Notes: a model not told the origin generated them from the sequence alone. 64,000 nucleotides of DNA from an uncultured Stenotrophomonas sp. (GCA_913775725.1 CAJYNG010000018.1:1-64000); one strand, 5' to 3'; shown: positions 44,204-55,469, counted from the first letter of the stretch. Program-made: numbers and translations.

Positions 44204-45278
44204 GGCGCTTCTCCAGGGCAATCGCCTGGGCACGCTGGGCCAGCAGGTCCGGCGGCGGATCGGCGTACAGGAAGTCGAACATCGCCTCGACCGGCTGCAC
44301 CGGCGTGTTGAGGTACAGGTTCACTTCCTCGTCCACGCGCGTGCCGCACTCGGCGACCCAGGCGGTTTCCTCGTCTTCGCTCCACACACCGGCGTTGATC
44401 AGGTACTTGCGCAGGCGCAGCATCGGCTCGCGCTGCCAGGCATCCTTCACTTCGGCGTCGTCGCGGTAGCGGCGCGCGTCATCGGCGGTGGTGTGGTCGG
44501 ACAGGCGGTAGGTCATCAGTTCCAGCACGGTGCCGCCGTCGCCGGCCAGCGCACGTTCGCGCGCCTGCTCCATTGCCGCCAGCACGGCGATCAGGTCGTT
44601 GCCGTCCACCTGCAGGCAGTGCAGGCCGCCGGCCAGGCCCTTCTGCGCCAGCGTTTCGGCACCGGTCTGGGCCGAACGCGGAACCGAGATGGCCCAGCCG
44701 TTGTTGACGATGCACAGGATCAGCGGCAGCTTGTAGGCGCCGGCCGAATTCAGTGCCGCGTAGAAGTCGGTCTTGGAACTGCCGCCGTCGCCGCACACGG
44801 CCACCGCGATCTGCGGTTCCTTGTTGAGCTTGAACTTCAGCGCCGCGCCTGCGGCGTGCAGGCACTGGGTGGAAATCGGCACGCAGAACGGGAAGTCCTT
44901 GGCTGCGTTGCCGCCGTAATCGTTGCCGCGTTCGTCGCCGCCCCAGTACATCAGCACGTCGTGCGGACGCACGCCACGCATGAATATCGCGCCATACTCG
45001 CGGTACGAAGGCGCGAACACATCGTCCTTCTGCATCGCAGCGCCGATACCCACGTGCGCGGCTTCGTGGCCCAGGCAGGCGGCATAGGTGCCGAGCTTGC
45101 CGGTGCGCTGCAGCGCGATGGATTTGCTGTCGAACGTACGTACGAACAGCATCTGCTTGAACAGCGGTACCAGGACCTTGGGGTCGCGCAGCGACGCGGG
45201 CAGGTCATCGCGGACGAGCGTGCCGTCCGTATCCAGGTACTGCAGGTATTCGATCTTGAATTCAGCGGCAACCGTCAT
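44196..45278 (-). CDS. 2-oxoacid dehydrogenase E1 component, alpha subunit
   Basis: The 360-residue alpha subunit. The thiamine-diphosphate motif is CGDGGSSKTDFYAALN starting near residue 160 and ending at CIVNNGW. The phosphorylation-loop region HTTADDARRYRDDAEV is typical of the branched-chain type (the analogue of human BCKDHA Ser-loop), and MLFVRTFDSK matches the family start. It is the first gene of the operon and has a candidate sigma-70 promoter just upstream. An E3 gene is not in the window. Confidence 0.93.
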   Translation of the reverse strand: MTVAAEFKIEYLQYLDTDGTLVRDDLPASLRDPKVLVPLFKQMLFVRTFDSKSIALQRTGKLGTYAACLGHEAAHVGIGAAMQKDDVFAPSYREYGAIFMRGVRPHDVLMYWGGDERGNDYGGNAAKDFPFCVPISTQCLHAAGAALKFKLNKEPQIAVAVCGDGGSSKTDFYAALNSAGAYKLPLILCIVNNGWAISVPRSAQTGAETLAQKGLAGGLHCLQVDGNDLIAVLAAMEQARERALAGDGGTVLELMTYRLSDHTTADDARRYRDDAEVKDAWQREPMLRLRKYLINAGVWSEDEETAWVAECGTRVDEEVNLYLNTPVQPVEAMFDFLYADPPPDLLAQRAQAIALEKRHG

Positions 45279-45303
45279 TGCGTACTGCACCTTCGACAGA
45301 GAA

Positions 45304-45332
45304 GTTACAAATGATATGAATCGCCATGTTAA
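45304..45332 (-). promoter_or_regulatory. Candidate sigma-70 promoter of the oxoacid dehydrogenase operon
   Basis: On the minus strand TTAACA (45327-45332) is followed by exactly 17 bases and then TGTAAC (45304-45309). That leaves a leader of about 20 bases before the E1-alpha ATG. The rest of the gap up to kynA (45333-45613) shows no repeat or second convincing promoter. Confidence 0.5.
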
Positions 45333-45613
45333 GGAACGCGTACGGAATAGCCTTCCTGCGCCGCAACACGGCGATTCCCCGTTTTACCCCTGCCGGCGGG
45401 TGGGGGGCCAATAACAACAACGTATTCAGTCGTTGCTGCAAAGCATCAGAATACGCCTCTGGCTGACCGCCAGTACAACGGCATGGGCGGTTCCACGCGC
45501 AGGGCCGGGATCGGCCGATGCTCCACGGCCAACCGCACGCCCGGGTATGGACCCGGCGGCTGCCAGCGCGGCGGCAACGCGCTACCCTTGCCGCCCCCGA
45601 TCTGGCCGCACCC

Positions 45614-46489
45614 ATGTCCGTCGACAACAACCAACGCGATCTCGAAGCCGGCATCCACACCGACCTGCAGGGGCGCCTGACCTACGGCGGCTACCTGCGG
45701 CTGGACCAGCTGCTCAGCGCGCAGCAGCCGCTGTCCACCCCGCCGCACCATGACGAGATGCTCTTCATCATCCAGCACCAGACCACGGAGCTGTGGCTGA
45801 AGCTGCTGGGCCATGAGCTGCGTGCCGCAATCGGCTTCCTGCAGCGCGATGAAGTCTGGCAGTGCCGCAAGGTGCTGGCGCGCAGCAAGCAGGTGCTGCG
45901 CCAGCTGACCGAGCAGTGGTCGGTGCTGGAAACGCTGACGCCGTCCGAGTACATGGGCTTCCGCGACGTGCTGGGCCCGTCGTCGGGCTTCCAGTCGCTG
46001 CAGTACCGCTACATCGAGTTCCTGCTGGGCAACAAGAACGCGCAGATGCTGCAGGTGTTCGAGCACGATGCGGCCGGACAGGCGCAGCTGCGCACCGTGC
46101 TGGAGGCGCCCAGCCTGTACGAGGAATTCCTGAAGTACCTGGCCCGCTTCGGCCATGCGGTGCCTGCGGTCTACGAGGCTCATGACTGGACCCAGCCGCA
46201 TGTGGCCGACGACGCATTGCAGCCAGTCTTCGAACGCATCTACCAGGACACCGACCGCTACTGGCGCGAGTATTCGCTGTGCGAGGACCTGGTGGACCTG
46301 GAGACCGCCTTCCAGCTGTGGCGATTCCGACACATGCGCACCGTGATGCGGGTGATCGGCTTCAAGCGCGGCACCGGCGGCTCGTCCGGCGTGGGCTTCC
46401 TGGCCAAGGCGCTGGAACTGACCTTCTTCCCCGAACTGTTCCAGGTGCGCACCAGCCTGCAGGCCGCGCCCCTGGCAGAACAGGGCTGA
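45614..46489 (+). CDS. kynA: Tryptophan 2,3-dioxygenase
   Basis: A heme enzyme that opens the tryptophan indole ring to N-formylkynurenine. It is 291 residues, the bacterial length. Signature parts are [20 protein letters not shown] with a substrate-side His, [28 protein letters not shown] with the heme-binding His, and [13 protein letters not shown]. The ATG at 45614 begins [10 protein letters not shown]; a longer frame has an Arg-rich unsupported extension. No kynurenine pathway partner is adjacent. Confidence 0.95.
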   Translation: MSVDNNQRDLEAGIHTDLQGRLTYGGYLRLDQLLSAQQPLSTPPHHDEMLFIIQHQTTELWLKLLGHELRAAIGFLQRDEVWQCRKVLARSKQVLRQLTEQWSVLETLTPSEYMGFRDVLGPSSGFQSLQYRYIEFLLGNKNAQMLQVFEHDAAGQAQLRTVLEAPSLYEEFLKYLARFGHAVPAVYEAHDWTQPHVADDALQPVFERIYQDTDRYWREYSLCEDLVDLETAFQLWRFRHMRTVMRVIGFKRGTGGSSGVGFLAKALELTFFPELFQVRTSLQAAPLAEQG

Positions 46490-46670
46490 TCCGCATTCAG
46501 CTGGGATCCCGGCCGGCGGCTGGATCGTTTCAGATGCAAGTTCAGGGAGCAGGCTGGCACCTGCCTCAAACGGCGTGTATTTGACGTGAACGCCAGAAGT
46601 CGGTGATCCTCGCGCGTTGCTCCAACTGCACACCGGACGTGCTCGTCATCCACCGAACCAGGAAATCCGC

Positions 46671-48170
<1,500 letters not shown>

Positions 48171-48189
48171 TGATGAGAGGGTAGAAGGC

Positions 48190-48795
48190 ATGCGTAGCAA
48201 GCTCGGTACTGCGGTAGTGGTGGTCTGTGCGGCGCTGATCGGCGCTTGTTCCCAACCGCAACCGCCTGCCGCCGCCGAGCCCACGCAGCCCCTGGATACC
48301 CGACCCACCGAGCCACCGGTCGCTGACCCCAGCGAACCGGTGGCCTCGGGCAACACCCCGGTGGCGGCGGACATCGCCGCCATCGCCGGGCTCGGCGCGC
48401 AGTTCGACCCGGCCCGCAACCCCGCCGACGATCTGGCCACCGCCAAGGTGGAAGCCCAGCGCGGCAAGAAGCGCATCCTGCTCGAGGTCGGCAATGCCGC
48501 CTGCGATCGCTGCCAGGCGCTGGACGAGCTGGTGGAAGGCAACGGTGATCTGCGCCGCTTCCGCGATGCCCACTACGTGTGGGTGAAGGTCAACGCCAGC
48601 GACGAACAACCCAACACCGCTTTCTTCGCCCAGTTCCCGATGATGGAACGCGACTACCCATACCTGCTGGTGCTCGATGCCGATGGCGGACTGCTGGTAT
48701 CGCAGGCCACCGGCGAGCTGCGCAAGGGCGAAGCCTTCCAGCCCGCGCGCGTGACCGCCTTCCTCAAGCAGTGGGCACCTGACAAACCGGAATAG
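48190..48795 (+). CDS. Thioredoxin-like lipoprotein
   Basis: A 201-residue envelope protein. Lipobox ALIGAC (Cys20) then a Pro/Ala-rich linker (residues 25-70), then a thioredoxin-like domain with RILLEVGNAACDRCQALD, where CDRC is an active CXXC pair. The cis-Pro loop is YPYLLVLDADG. It could reduce or oxidise disulfides in the periplasm; the partner is unknown. It follows the peptide transporter by 19 bases. Confidence 0.82.
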   Translation: MRSKLGTAVVVVCAALIGACSQPQPPAAAEPTQPLDTRPTEPPVADPSEPVASGNTPVAADIAAIAGLGAQFDPARNPADDLATAKVEAQRGKKRILLEVGNAACDRCQALDELVEGNGDLRRFRDAHYVWVKVNASDEQPNTAFFAQFPMMERDYPYLLVLDADGGLLVSQATGELRKGEAFQPARVTAFLKQWAPDKPE

Positions 48796-48829
48796 GGTAG
48801 TGCCGGTCGCTGGTCGCCAACCCCGGTGG

Positions 48830-48850
48830 GTGCCGACCGTTGGTCGGCAC
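48830..48850. repeat. GTGCCGACC-type short palindrome
   Basis: Same unit as at 20492, in the leader region of the next gene. A decayed copy (TGCCGGTCGCTGGTCG) precedes it at about 48800. Confidence 0.7.
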
Positions 48851-48991
48851 AGAAGTGCATCCACGCCCCGCGCGGATCTACTGCGCGCGCCGTCACACTC
48901 TTCGAATCGGCGTCTCAACTTCACCGCACGTACGCCGTTACCGGCAAGGACCTCAGTCGACGCCCCGTCGATGCAACCTACCGGAATGCCC

Positions 48992-50131
48992 ATGCACAGC
49001 GACCACGCCGAACGACTGCCCGAACCTGCCAGCGACCTGGCCGAGGCTGGGGCAGGCGAGGGCGTGACCCTGCCGCCGCAGGAGGCGCTGCTGGATGACG
49101 CCGGTACCGGCGAGGACAGCGTTGAACTGGCGCCGCCGCGCCACCGCCTGCCGCAGATCGCGCTGCCCGACAACGTGGTGCTGAAGGGTGCGGTGCAGAA
49201 ACTGGTCGAGCAGAAATCGCGGCTCGATGCACTGGCCGCCGACGGCCAGCTGGCCGGGTTGCTGCCGCCGGAATGGCAGGGCCATGGCGTGCGCGCGATT
49301 GAACTGTCCACCTTCATCCAGGGTGTGCTGCCGTTCCTGCAGCCTGGCGAGCGCGGTGAGACCGCACCGGCGCGGCTGCCAGTGCGCCACGTGCTCGGTG
49401 ACGACAGCCGCTGGGGCCTGGACGATGTGGCCGAACCGAAATCACTGGCGTGGTATCTGGCCAGTGACGAGCGCGCCACCGCCGGCAGCAAGGACGTCGC
49501 CGAGGCCTATCTGGTGGGTGCACTCGGCCTGGCGTGGATGCAGGAAGGGCGCAGCCGCCCTGGTTTCCTGCGTGCGATGGGCCAGGATAGTCTGGCGGCG
49601 CGAGTGACCATGCTCGGCTATCCGCCGGCCAACGAACTGGCGCTGTACAGCGTCACGGCGCATGGCCAGCCGCAGATCTGGTGCGTGCACGGCCGCCGCC
49701 GCATGCGTCCGTTGGTAGCGCCGTGGCTGAGCGTGCCGGTGCTGACCGCCTACGGCGTGCCGGCCCCCGTCGCGTGGCCGTCCAGTTTCCCCCCGGTGGA
49801 GGCGGTGGCCGAGCTGCTGGCGACCGCACGGCAGGGGCGCGCGCTGCCTGAAGTGGACCTGGCCAAGGCGGTGGCGAAGATCGCCGAAGATGCCGCATCC
49901 GAAGCCTGGCAGCCGGTCAGCCTGCTGCAGCTCAACACCTGGTCGCCGCGTTGGCACTTCTTCCTGGGCACCTTCGTCGGCCTGCCGTCACTGTTGCTCG
50001 TAGCTGCCGCATTGGCGTTGCCGGGGGCAGTCGAAGCGGCCACGGTTGCCGCCTCGCTCGGCTTTGCCGGCGGTGCCATTGCCGCATTGGCCGTGCCGTG
50101 GATCCATGCGCGCCGCAAGCATCTGAGCTGA
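48992..50131 (+). CDS. Hypothetical membrane-anchored protein
   Basis: A 379-residue protein. A long soluble domain (residues 1-325) with an acidic Ala/Glu-rich start and central block NVVLKGAVQKLVEQKSRLDA, then two C-terminal helices (GLPSLLLVAAALALPGAV and AASLGFAGGAIAALAVPWI) near residues 330-372. No catalytic motif is recognised. Start candidates are ATG at 48971, 48986 and 48992; the last has GGAA just upstream. It is alone on its strand. Confidence 0.62.
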   Translation: MHSDHAERLPEPASDLAEAGAGEGVTLPPQEALLDDAGTGEDSVELAPPRHRLPQIALPDNVVLKGAVQKLVEQKSRLDALAADGQLAGLLPPEWQGHGVRAIELSTFIQGVLPFLQPGERGETAPARLPVRHVLGDDSRWGLDDVAEPKSLAWYLASDERATAGSKDVAEAYLVGALGLAWMQEGRSRPGFLRAMGQDSLAARVTMLGYPPANELALYSVTAHGQPQIWCVHGRRRMRPLVAPWLSVPVLTAYGVPAPVAWPSSFPPVEAVAELLATARQGRALPEVDLAKAVAKIAEDAASEAWQPVSLLQLNTWSPRWHFFLGTFVGLPSLLLVAAALALPGAVEAATVAASLGFAGGAIAALAVPWIHARRKHLS

Positions 50132-50162
50132 GGCGTGGGCGCCATCCACGCAGGGCGTGAAT

Positions 50163-51218
50163 CTACGGGGGGCTGGGTGCCGTGGTCTGCAACTGTTGCC
50201 GGGCTCGCTCCATGGCGGTCTGCAATCTTTGCTTGAGGACCTCACGAGAGGGCAGGGTGGTCAGGTATTCCGCAACATGGATGCCTGAGCGGTCCAGCTC
50301 CAGCAATTCGATCTGGCCGGCCTTCTTCCCTGTGCAGAGGATGATGCCCAACGGCGCCTGCTCGCCGTCCTCACGTTCGTAGCGGTCCAGCCATCGAAGA
50401 TAGAGTTCCATCTGCCCTTTGTAGGCGGGCTTGAACTCGCCGATCTTCAGCTCGATGGCGATCAGCCTGCGCAGACGCCGGTTGTAGAACAGCAGGTCCA
50501 GGTGGAAGTCATCACCGTCGATCTGGATGCGCTTCTGGCGGGCGACGAAACTGAAGCCCGTGCCACGTTCGAGCAGGAAGCCCTGCATCTCGCGAAGGAT
50601 CGCGCTTTCAAGGTCCTGCTCGTCCCAGCTGTCCTTCAGGCCAAGGAAATCCAGTACGTAGGGATCACGCAGTACCCGCCCCGGAGACAGCTGCTGGTTG
50701 CCGCGCAGTGCCGCCAACTCATCTGCGATGGTCTGCTCTGGTTGACTGGAAAGCGCCGTGCGCTCGTACAGCATCGAATCGATGCGTTGGCGCAATGTGC
50801 GCACACTCCAGCCCTCGGTGGCGGCCATCTGCGCATAGAACTCGCGCTTGAGCGGATCCGCCAGTGGGATCAGCGCGATGAAGTGGGTCCAGCTCAATTG
50901 TCGTATCAGCGATACGACAATCTGCTCATCTGCAAATGCAGTGGAGAACTGCACCATCCGGCGCAGACTCTTCTCACCGAAGGAGGTACCAAATTCGGTC
51001 GTCAGCGCCTTGGCTATCCGGGTGAAGAGGACCTCTCCGTAGCGCGCACGTCGCCCAGCCATCTGGTCCACATGGATGCGACGCCCGATTCGCCAGTACA
51101 ACAGAGTGAGCTCGGCGTTGATGGTCCTGTGCATCCTGTTGCGCGCCGCGCAGATCAGCTCTCTGAGATCGGCCAGCAATTCCTGGCCATGCGGCAGCGT
51201 TGAACGCGAGTCATCCAT
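50163..51218 (-). CDS. YhcG/DUF1016 family PDDEXK nuclease
   Basis: A 351-residue protein. The N-terminal DUF1016 domain (residues 10-155; LYWRIGRRIH, FGEKSLRRMVQFS, LSWTHFIALIP) is followed by a PDDEXK endonuclease core: FHLDLLFYNRRLRRLIAIELK gives the Asp and Glu-x-Lys catalytic residues, and GEFKPAYKGQMELYLRW follows. The family is linked to DNA restriction or defence-type loci, but its exact target is not known. No methylase or partner lies beside it. The ATG at 51218 begins MDDSRS; ATG at 51245 is a weaker alternative. Confidence 0.87.
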   Translation of the reverse strand: MDDSRSTLPHGQELLADLRELICAARNRMHRTINAELTLLYWRIGRRIHVDQMAGRRARYGEVLFTRIAKALTTEFGTSFGEKSLRRMVQFSTAFADEQIVVSLIRQLSWTHFIALIPLADPLKREFYAQMAATEGWSVRTLRQRIDSMLYERTALSSQPEQTIADELAALRGNQQLSPGRVLRDPYVLDFLGLKDSWDEQDLESAILREMQGFLLERGTGFSFVARQKRIQIDGDDFHLDLLFYNRRLRRLIAIELKIGEFKPAYKGQMELYLRWLDRYEREDGEQAPLGIILCTGKKAGQIELLELDRSGIHVAEYLTTLPSREVLKQRLQTAMERARQQLQTTAPSPP

Positions 51219-51597
51219 GAGGGAGCCCGTCCGATGTGGATCCATGGCCGGGCTGATACCCGTTGAACGCTTACCGTCAGGCCGCACACGTGAGCAGTCC
51301 AATAGGAGAATTCACTGGATCAGCCCGTTTCGATACACCAGCCTGGCGGAAACGGGCCGTATCGGGCCAATGCGGAAATGGCGCTGGGCGAGGGCGACAC
51401 TTCAGGGCGGGATCTGCGGGAGGTGAATGCGTTCGATGGCCTCGTTTGCAGTCGGCCCACAGCCAGCTAGAGAGCGGGTCCCGTCAAATCAAAGGGGGAG
51501 GACGACAATCGCCCCACCACTGTTCCGCTACCGGACAGGGTGGGCACCGGCGATTTGGGGCCCAAAACGACTTAATCCCCTCCGTCCCCTTTTTCTT
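51219..51597. other. Gene-free spacer with degenerate repeats
   Basis: No credible gene is seen. It holds an 8-base inverted pair GCCCGTTT / AAACGGGC (around 51327-51360), a hairpin near 51514-51557 (AATCGCC with GGCGATT), and at 51564-51594 one arm of the repeat AAACGACTTAATCCCC, which recurs in full after hmgA. The repeat arm ends just before the MarR gene stop. Confidence 0.6.
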
Positions 51598-52092
51598 TCA
51601 GACCCCTTCGCCCATCCGCTCCAGGCCTTCGCCGGCCAGGCGCAGGATCAGCTTTTCCAGCACCTGCTCTTCCTCGTCGCTCAGCACCGACATCAGCTTG
51701 CGGGTGATCTCGATCACCATCGGCGCGATGGTCTCGTAGACCTCGAAGCCGGCTGCCGACAGCGCCAGCACCGAACGGCGGCGGTCGTCGCCGTGGGTCT
51801 CGCGCTTGATGAAGCCGCGCTCCAGCAGGCGGGCCACGGCGCGGCTGACCGCCACCTTGTCCATGGCCGTGCGGTCGGAGACCTCGCTGGCCGAGGAACC
51901 CGGGTACAGCGCCAGGATGGTGATCACCCGCCACTCGGGAATCGCCAGACCGTAACGATCGCCATATAGCTTGGCGATGTTGCCGCTGACCCGGTTGGAC
52001 AGCACGCTCAGCCGATACGGCAGGAACTGTTCCAGGTCGAGCAGGACGTGCGAGGAACGCAGGCGGGTCGAAACGGGATCGGCGGGGCTCAT
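51598..52092 (-). CDS. MarR family regulator of the tyrosine-degradation genes
   Basis: A 164-residue winged-helix regulator: dimerisation helices at both ends (LEQFLPYRLSVLSNRVSGN; VLEKLILRLAGEGLERM) and the DNA-binding centre SSASEVSDRTAMDKVAVSRAVARLL with wing KRETHGDDRRRSVLALS. MarR repressors often bind phenolic ligands, and divergent hppD makes homogentisate, so it probably controls hppD and hmgA (inference). The start ATG at 52092 fits the family length; the open frame continues upstream antisense to hppD. Confidence 0.87.
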   Translation of the reverse strand: MSPADPVSTRLRSSHVLLDLEQFLPYRLSVLSNRVSGNIAKLYGDRYGLAIPEWRVITILALYPGSSASEVSDRTAMDKVAVSRAVARLLERGFIKRETHGDDRRRSVLALSAAGFEVYETIAPMVIEITRKLMSVLSDEEEQVLEKLILRLAGEGLERMGEGV

Positions 52093-52105
52093 GTTGCAGT
52101 GCACC

Positions 52106-52134
52106 TTGCTGGTGGTTTCAAGTGTAACTATAAG
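52106..52134 (+). promoter_or_regulatory. Candidate sigma-70 promoter of hppD
   Basis: TTGCTG (52106-52111), 17 bases, then TATAAG (52129-52134). It lies 14 bases from the divergent MarR start, so MarR binding would affect both. A direct repeat GTACCGAT at 52190-52197 and 52201-52208, 11 bases apart, sits near the hppD ATG and could be a second site. Confidence 0.6.
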
Positions 52135-52221
52135 GGGTGGGTCCAGACCCTGCATTCTCGCCGGGTCCCTACCTGCCCGCACCTGGTTTGTACCGATGCG
52201 GTACCGATTCGGAGCCACGCC

Positions 52222-53334
52222 ATGAATACCGCAGTCCCGACCGCCTCGCATCCCAACCCCGGCATGCAGGTCACCACCTTCGAGAACCCGATGGGCATCG
52301 ACGGCTTCGAGTTCGTCGAATTCGCCGCCCCGGCCGGCCGTGGCCAGGAGCTGCACGAGTACTTCCGGAAAATGGGCTTCAGCGCGGTGCTCAAGCACAA
52401 GCAGCGTCCGATTACCGTCTATCGCCAGGGCGACGTCAACTTCCTGGTCAATGAAGACCCCGATTCGTTCGCGGCCGACTTCGCCGAGAAGCATGGCCCG
52501 TGCGCCTGCGGTTTCGCCATCCGCTTCAAGAAGCCGGGCGCGGAGGTCTACCAGACCGCACTGGGCAACGGCGCTGAAGCCATCGCCTTCAAGCCGGACA
52601 GCAAGGCGGTCAGCGCGCCGGTCATCAAGGGCATCGGCGACTGCATGCTGTACCTGGTCGACCGCTACGGCAGCGCCGGCAGCATCTTCGACGGCGACTA
52701 CGAGCCGATCGCCGGTGCCGACCTGCACCCGGTGGGCTTCGGCCTGACCTTCATCGACCACCTGACCCACAACCTGTACTTCGGCAACATGCAGCAGTGG
52801 TCGGACTACTACGAGCGTCTGTTCAACTTCCGCGAGATCCGCTACTTCGACATCAAGGGCCTGAAGACCGGCCTGGTGTCCAAGGCGATGACCGCGCCGG
52901 ACGGCATCGTGCGCATTCCGCTGAACGAATCGTCCGACCCGAAGAGCCAGATCAACGAGTACCTGGACGCGTACAAGGGCGAGGGCATCCAGCACATCGC
53001 CTGCTTCACCGAGAACATCTACGAGACCGTCGAAGCGATGCGCGCGCAGGGCGTGGATTTCCTCGATACGCCGGAGACCTACTTTGACGTGATCGACCAG
53101 CGCGTGCCGAACCACGGTGAAGACGTGCCGCGCCTGGCGAAGAACAAGATCCTGATCGACGCCGATCCGGAAACCCACCAGCGCAAGCTGCTGCAGATCT
53201 TCACCCAGAACTGCATCGGCCCGATCTTCTTCGAGATCATCCAGCGCAAGGGTAACGAAGGCTTCGGCGAAGGCAACTTCACCGCGCTGTTCGAGAGCAT
53301 CGAGCGCGACCAGATCCGCCGCGGCGTGCTGTAA
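52222..53334 (+). CDS. hppD: 4-hydroxyphenylpyruvate dioxygenase
   Basis: The Fe(II) enzyme that turns 4-hydroxyphenylpyruvate into homogentisate in tyrosine breakdown. It is 370 residues. The iron facial triad is seen as His in FIDHLTHN (near 181), His in IQHIACFT (near 257) and Glu in [11 protein letters not shown] (near 336). The start at 52222 follows CGGAG. The full pathway unit here is a MarR regulator, hppD and hmgA; downstream fumarylacetoacetate genes are not in the window. Homogentisate oxidises to brown pigment if hmgA fails. Confidence 0.95.
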   Translation: MNTAVPTASHPNPGMQVTTFENPMGIDGFEFVEFAAPAGRGQELHEYFRKMGFSAVLKHKQRPITVYRQGDVNFLVNEDPDSFAADFAEKHGPCACGFAIRFKKPGAEVYQTALGNGAEAIAFKPDSKAVSAPVIKGIGDCMLYLVDRYGSAGSIFDGDYEPIAGADLHPVGFGLTFIDHLTHNLYFGNMQQWSDYYERLFNFREIRYFDIKGLKTGLVSKAMTAPDGIVRIPLNESSDPKSQINEYLDAYKGEGIQHIACFTENIYETVEAMRAQGVDFLDTPETYFDVIDQRVPNHGEDVPRLAKNKILIDADPETHQRKLLQIFTQNCIGPIFFEIIQRKGNEGFGEGNFTALFESIERDQIRRGVL

Positions 53335-53343
53335 CGTTCAACG

Positions 53344-53402
53344 GTAGCGCCGGGCCAGGTCCCGGCGCCTGCTCATCTGTAGAGCCGAGCCATGCTCGGC
53401 TG
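53344..53402. repeat. GTAGCGCCGGG palindrome and a single SMAG unit
   Basis: GTAGCGCCGGG pairs with CCCGGCGCC at 53344-53368, followed by a GTAGAGCCGAGC unit at 53378-53402. Both lie between hppD and hmgA and could reduce readthrough, giving unequal expression of the two genes. Confidence 0.75.
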
Positions 53403-53438
53403 CTTACCGTTCCGGTCTCGCCGTACCCAGGAGCCCCC

Positions 53439-54737
53439 ATGTCCCCCGCCATCACCGCCCGCGGCTACCAGTCCGGCTTCGGCAACGAATTCGCCACCGA
53501 GGCCGTCGCCGGCGCGCTGCCGGTCGGGCAGAACTCGCCGCAGAAGGTGGCCCACGGCCTGTACGCCGAACAGCTGACCGGCACCGCCTTCACCGCACCG
53601 CGTGGCAGCAATCGCCGCAGCTGGCTGTACCGGATCCGCCCGGCGGTGACTCATGGCGAGTTCACTCCATTTGCGCAGTCGCAGCTGCAGTGTGATTTCG
53701 GCGCACAGCCGGCCTCGCCGAACCAGCTGCGCTGGAGCCCGCTGCCGCTGCCGGAACTGCCGACCGACTTCGTCGAAGGCCTGTACACGATGGGCGGCAA
53801 CGGCTCGCCCGACGCGCATGCCGGCGTGGGCATCCACCTCTATGCGGCCAACCGTGACATGGTCGGCCGCTACTTCTACGACGCCGACGGTGAACTGCTG
53901 ATCGTGCCGCAGCTGGGCGCGCTGCGCCTGCTGACCGAGCTGGGCGTGATCGAGATCGAGCCGCAGCAGATCGCGGTGATCCCACGTGGCGTGCGCTTCC
54001 GCGTCGAACTGCCCGATGGCCCGAGCCGCGGCTACATCTGCGAGAACTACGGTGCGTTGCTGAAGCTGCCCGACCTCGGCCCGATCGGTTCCAACGGCCT
54101 GGCCAACCCGCGCGACTTCGAGACGCCGCATGCGGCGTTCGAAGACATCGACGGTGATTTCGAGCTGATCGCCAAGTTCGAGGGCCGCCTGTGGCGTGCA
54201 CCGATCGACCATTCGCCGCTGGACGTGGTGGCCTGGCACGGCAACTACGCGCCGTACCGCTACGACCTGCGTCGCTTCAACACCATCGGTTCGATCAGCT
54301 ACGACCACCCGGATCCGTCGATCTTCCTGGTGCTGCATTCGCCCAGCGACACGCCGGGAACCAGCAACATGGACTTCGCGATCTTCCCGCCGCGTTGGCT
54401 GGTGGCGCAGGACACGTTCCGCCCGCCGTGGTTCCACCGCAACATCGCCAGCGAATTCATGGGCCTGGTGCATGGCGCCTACGACGCCAAGGCCGAAGGC
54501 TTCGTGCCGGGTGGCGCGTCGCTGCACAACTGCATGAGCGGTCACGGCCCGGACGCGCCGACCTTCGACAAGGCGTCCAATGCCGATCTGTCCAAGGCCG
54601 ATGTGATCAAGGACACGATGGCCTTCATGTTCGAGACCCGCGCGGTGATCCGCCCGACCGCCTTGGCGCTGGCCGCCGGCCACCGCCAGGGCGATTACCA
54701 GCAGTGCTGGAACGGCCTGCGCAACAACTTCCGTTGA
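53439..54737 (+). CDS. hmgA: Homogentisate 1,2-dioxygenase
   Basis: The Fe(II) enzyme that opens the homogentisate ring to maleylacetoacetate. It is 432 residues, full length. Conserved parts are [13 protein letters not shown] at the N-terminus, [31 protein letters not shown] with iron-binding His and Glu, and [19 protein letters not shown] with another His. The ATG at 53439 follows AGGAG. It ends with TGA immediately before the A-run of a 31-base inverted repeat. Confidence 0.96.
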   Translation: MSPAITARGYQSGFGNEFATEAVAGALPVGQNSPQKVAHGLYAEQLTGTAFTAPRGSNRRSWLYRIRPAVTHGEFTPFAQSQLQCDFGAQPASPNQLRWSPLPLPELPTDFVEGLYTMGGNGSPDAHAGVGIHLYAANRDMVGRYFYDADGELLIVPQLGALRLLTELGVIEIEPQQIAVIPRGVRFRVELPDGPSRGYICENYGALLKLPDLGPIGSNGLANPRDFETPHAAFEDIDGDFELIAKFEGRLWRAPIDHSPLDVVAWHGNYAPYRYDLRRFNTIGSISYDHPDPSIFLVLHSPSDTPGTSNMDFAIFPPRWLVAQDTFRPPWFHRNIASEFMGLVHGAYDAKAEGFVPGGASLHNCMSGHGPDAPTFDKASNADLSKADVIKDTMAFMFETRAVIRPTALALAAGHRQGDYQQCWNGLRNNFR

Positions 54738-54739
54738 TC

Positions 54740-54808
54740 AAAAAAGGGGACGGAGGGGATTAAGTCGTTTGTGGCACAAACGACTTAATCCCCTCCGTCC
54801 CCTTTTTT
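54740..54808. terminator. Perfect 31-bp inverted repeat, bidirectional terminator
   Basis: Left arm 54740-54770 (AAAAAAGGGGACGGAGGGG..) and right arm 54778-54808 (..CCCCTCCGTCCCCTTTTTT) are exact complements with a 7-base loop. Both sides carry a six-base A or T run. The hmgA stop is two bases before it, and the opposite gene's TGA shares its last base. A copy of the right arm is at 51564-51594. Confidence 0.9.
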
Positions 54809-55344
54809 CAGGCCGTGGCCGCGAACGCGTCGCAATGCGCCAGCGGCAACGCCTCCAGCAGGCGCTGCCGCACGCGCTGGCAATAGCCATCCGAGGTCAG
54901 CGCGGGCAGCATCTGCATCGCCGACTGCAGCCGCTGCAGCACCTCTTCTTCCGCACGCGCCTGCTGCAGGTCGCGGAACAGTGCTGCCGCCTTCGGGTGG
55001 CGCTGCATCTCCAATATGCCCAGCACGTAGATGCGCGCGGCCACCAGCGAGCGGCGACGTTCGATCGCGGGTGCAGCAGGCGCCGCTGCCGGTGCTGTGG
55101 GCACCGACGCTACCGCAGCTGCGGGCGACGGTGCCGGGGCTGTGGCGCCAGTGCCGGTGCTCAGGTACCCCGCCTGCACCAGCTGGATGACCATGGCCGG
55201 TGCTTCCTGGCCGAGCAGGCCGGTCAGGTCGGCAACGGTGCGCTGGCCGTCGCACAGGATCAGCAGCCGGCGCTGGCGCATGTCCAGCGGCGCGCGGTGG
55301 GCCTGCAGCGCGGTTCGGGCGAGATCGGTCTTGCGCGGTTGCAT
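54808..55344 (-). CDS. Hypothetical protein with a small winged-helix-like start
   Basis: A 178-residue cytoplasmic protein. Residues 1-62 (LDMRQRRLLILCDGQRTVADLTGLLG, VIQLVQAGYLSTG) look like a small winged-helix as in regulator-linked domains. An Ala/Pro linker (65-95) leads to a helical C-terminal part (AARIYVLGILEMQRHPKAAALF, QRLQSAMQMLPAL). No enzyme motif. The ATG at 55344 begins MQPRKTDL. Similar proteins seem confined to xanthomonads, but I cannot check that here. Confidence 0.62.
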   Translation of the reverse strand: MQPRKTDLARTALQAHRAPLDMRQRRLLILCDGQRTVADLTGLLGQEAPAMVIQLVQAGYLSTGTGATAPAPSPAAAVASVPTAPAAAPAAPAIERRRSLVAARIYVLGILEMQRHPKAAALFRDLQQARAEEEVLQRLQSAMQMLPALTSDGYCQRVRQRLLEALPLAHCDAFAATA

Positions 55345-55469
55345 GGAAGGGACAGCCAGGTCGGTGCTCGCCGAGCCTGAACGAAGGCGATGAAACGGCG
55401 ATGACAATGCAGCGCCTGCACGCACCTTGCGCTAGCGTGCAGCCACCTTCGTGCCAGGGAACCGCACCG

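Noticed and set aside
41390-45278. Gene symbols bkdA/bkdB or pdhA/pdhB/pdhC for the oxoacid dehydrogenase
   Set aside because: Split E1 and the loop sequence lean to the branched-chain type, but substrate choice cannot be settled from sequence alone.
51427-51969. Plus-strand open frame over the spacer and MarR gene
   Set aside because: It runs antisense through MarR and through a repeat arm; composition is not protein-like.
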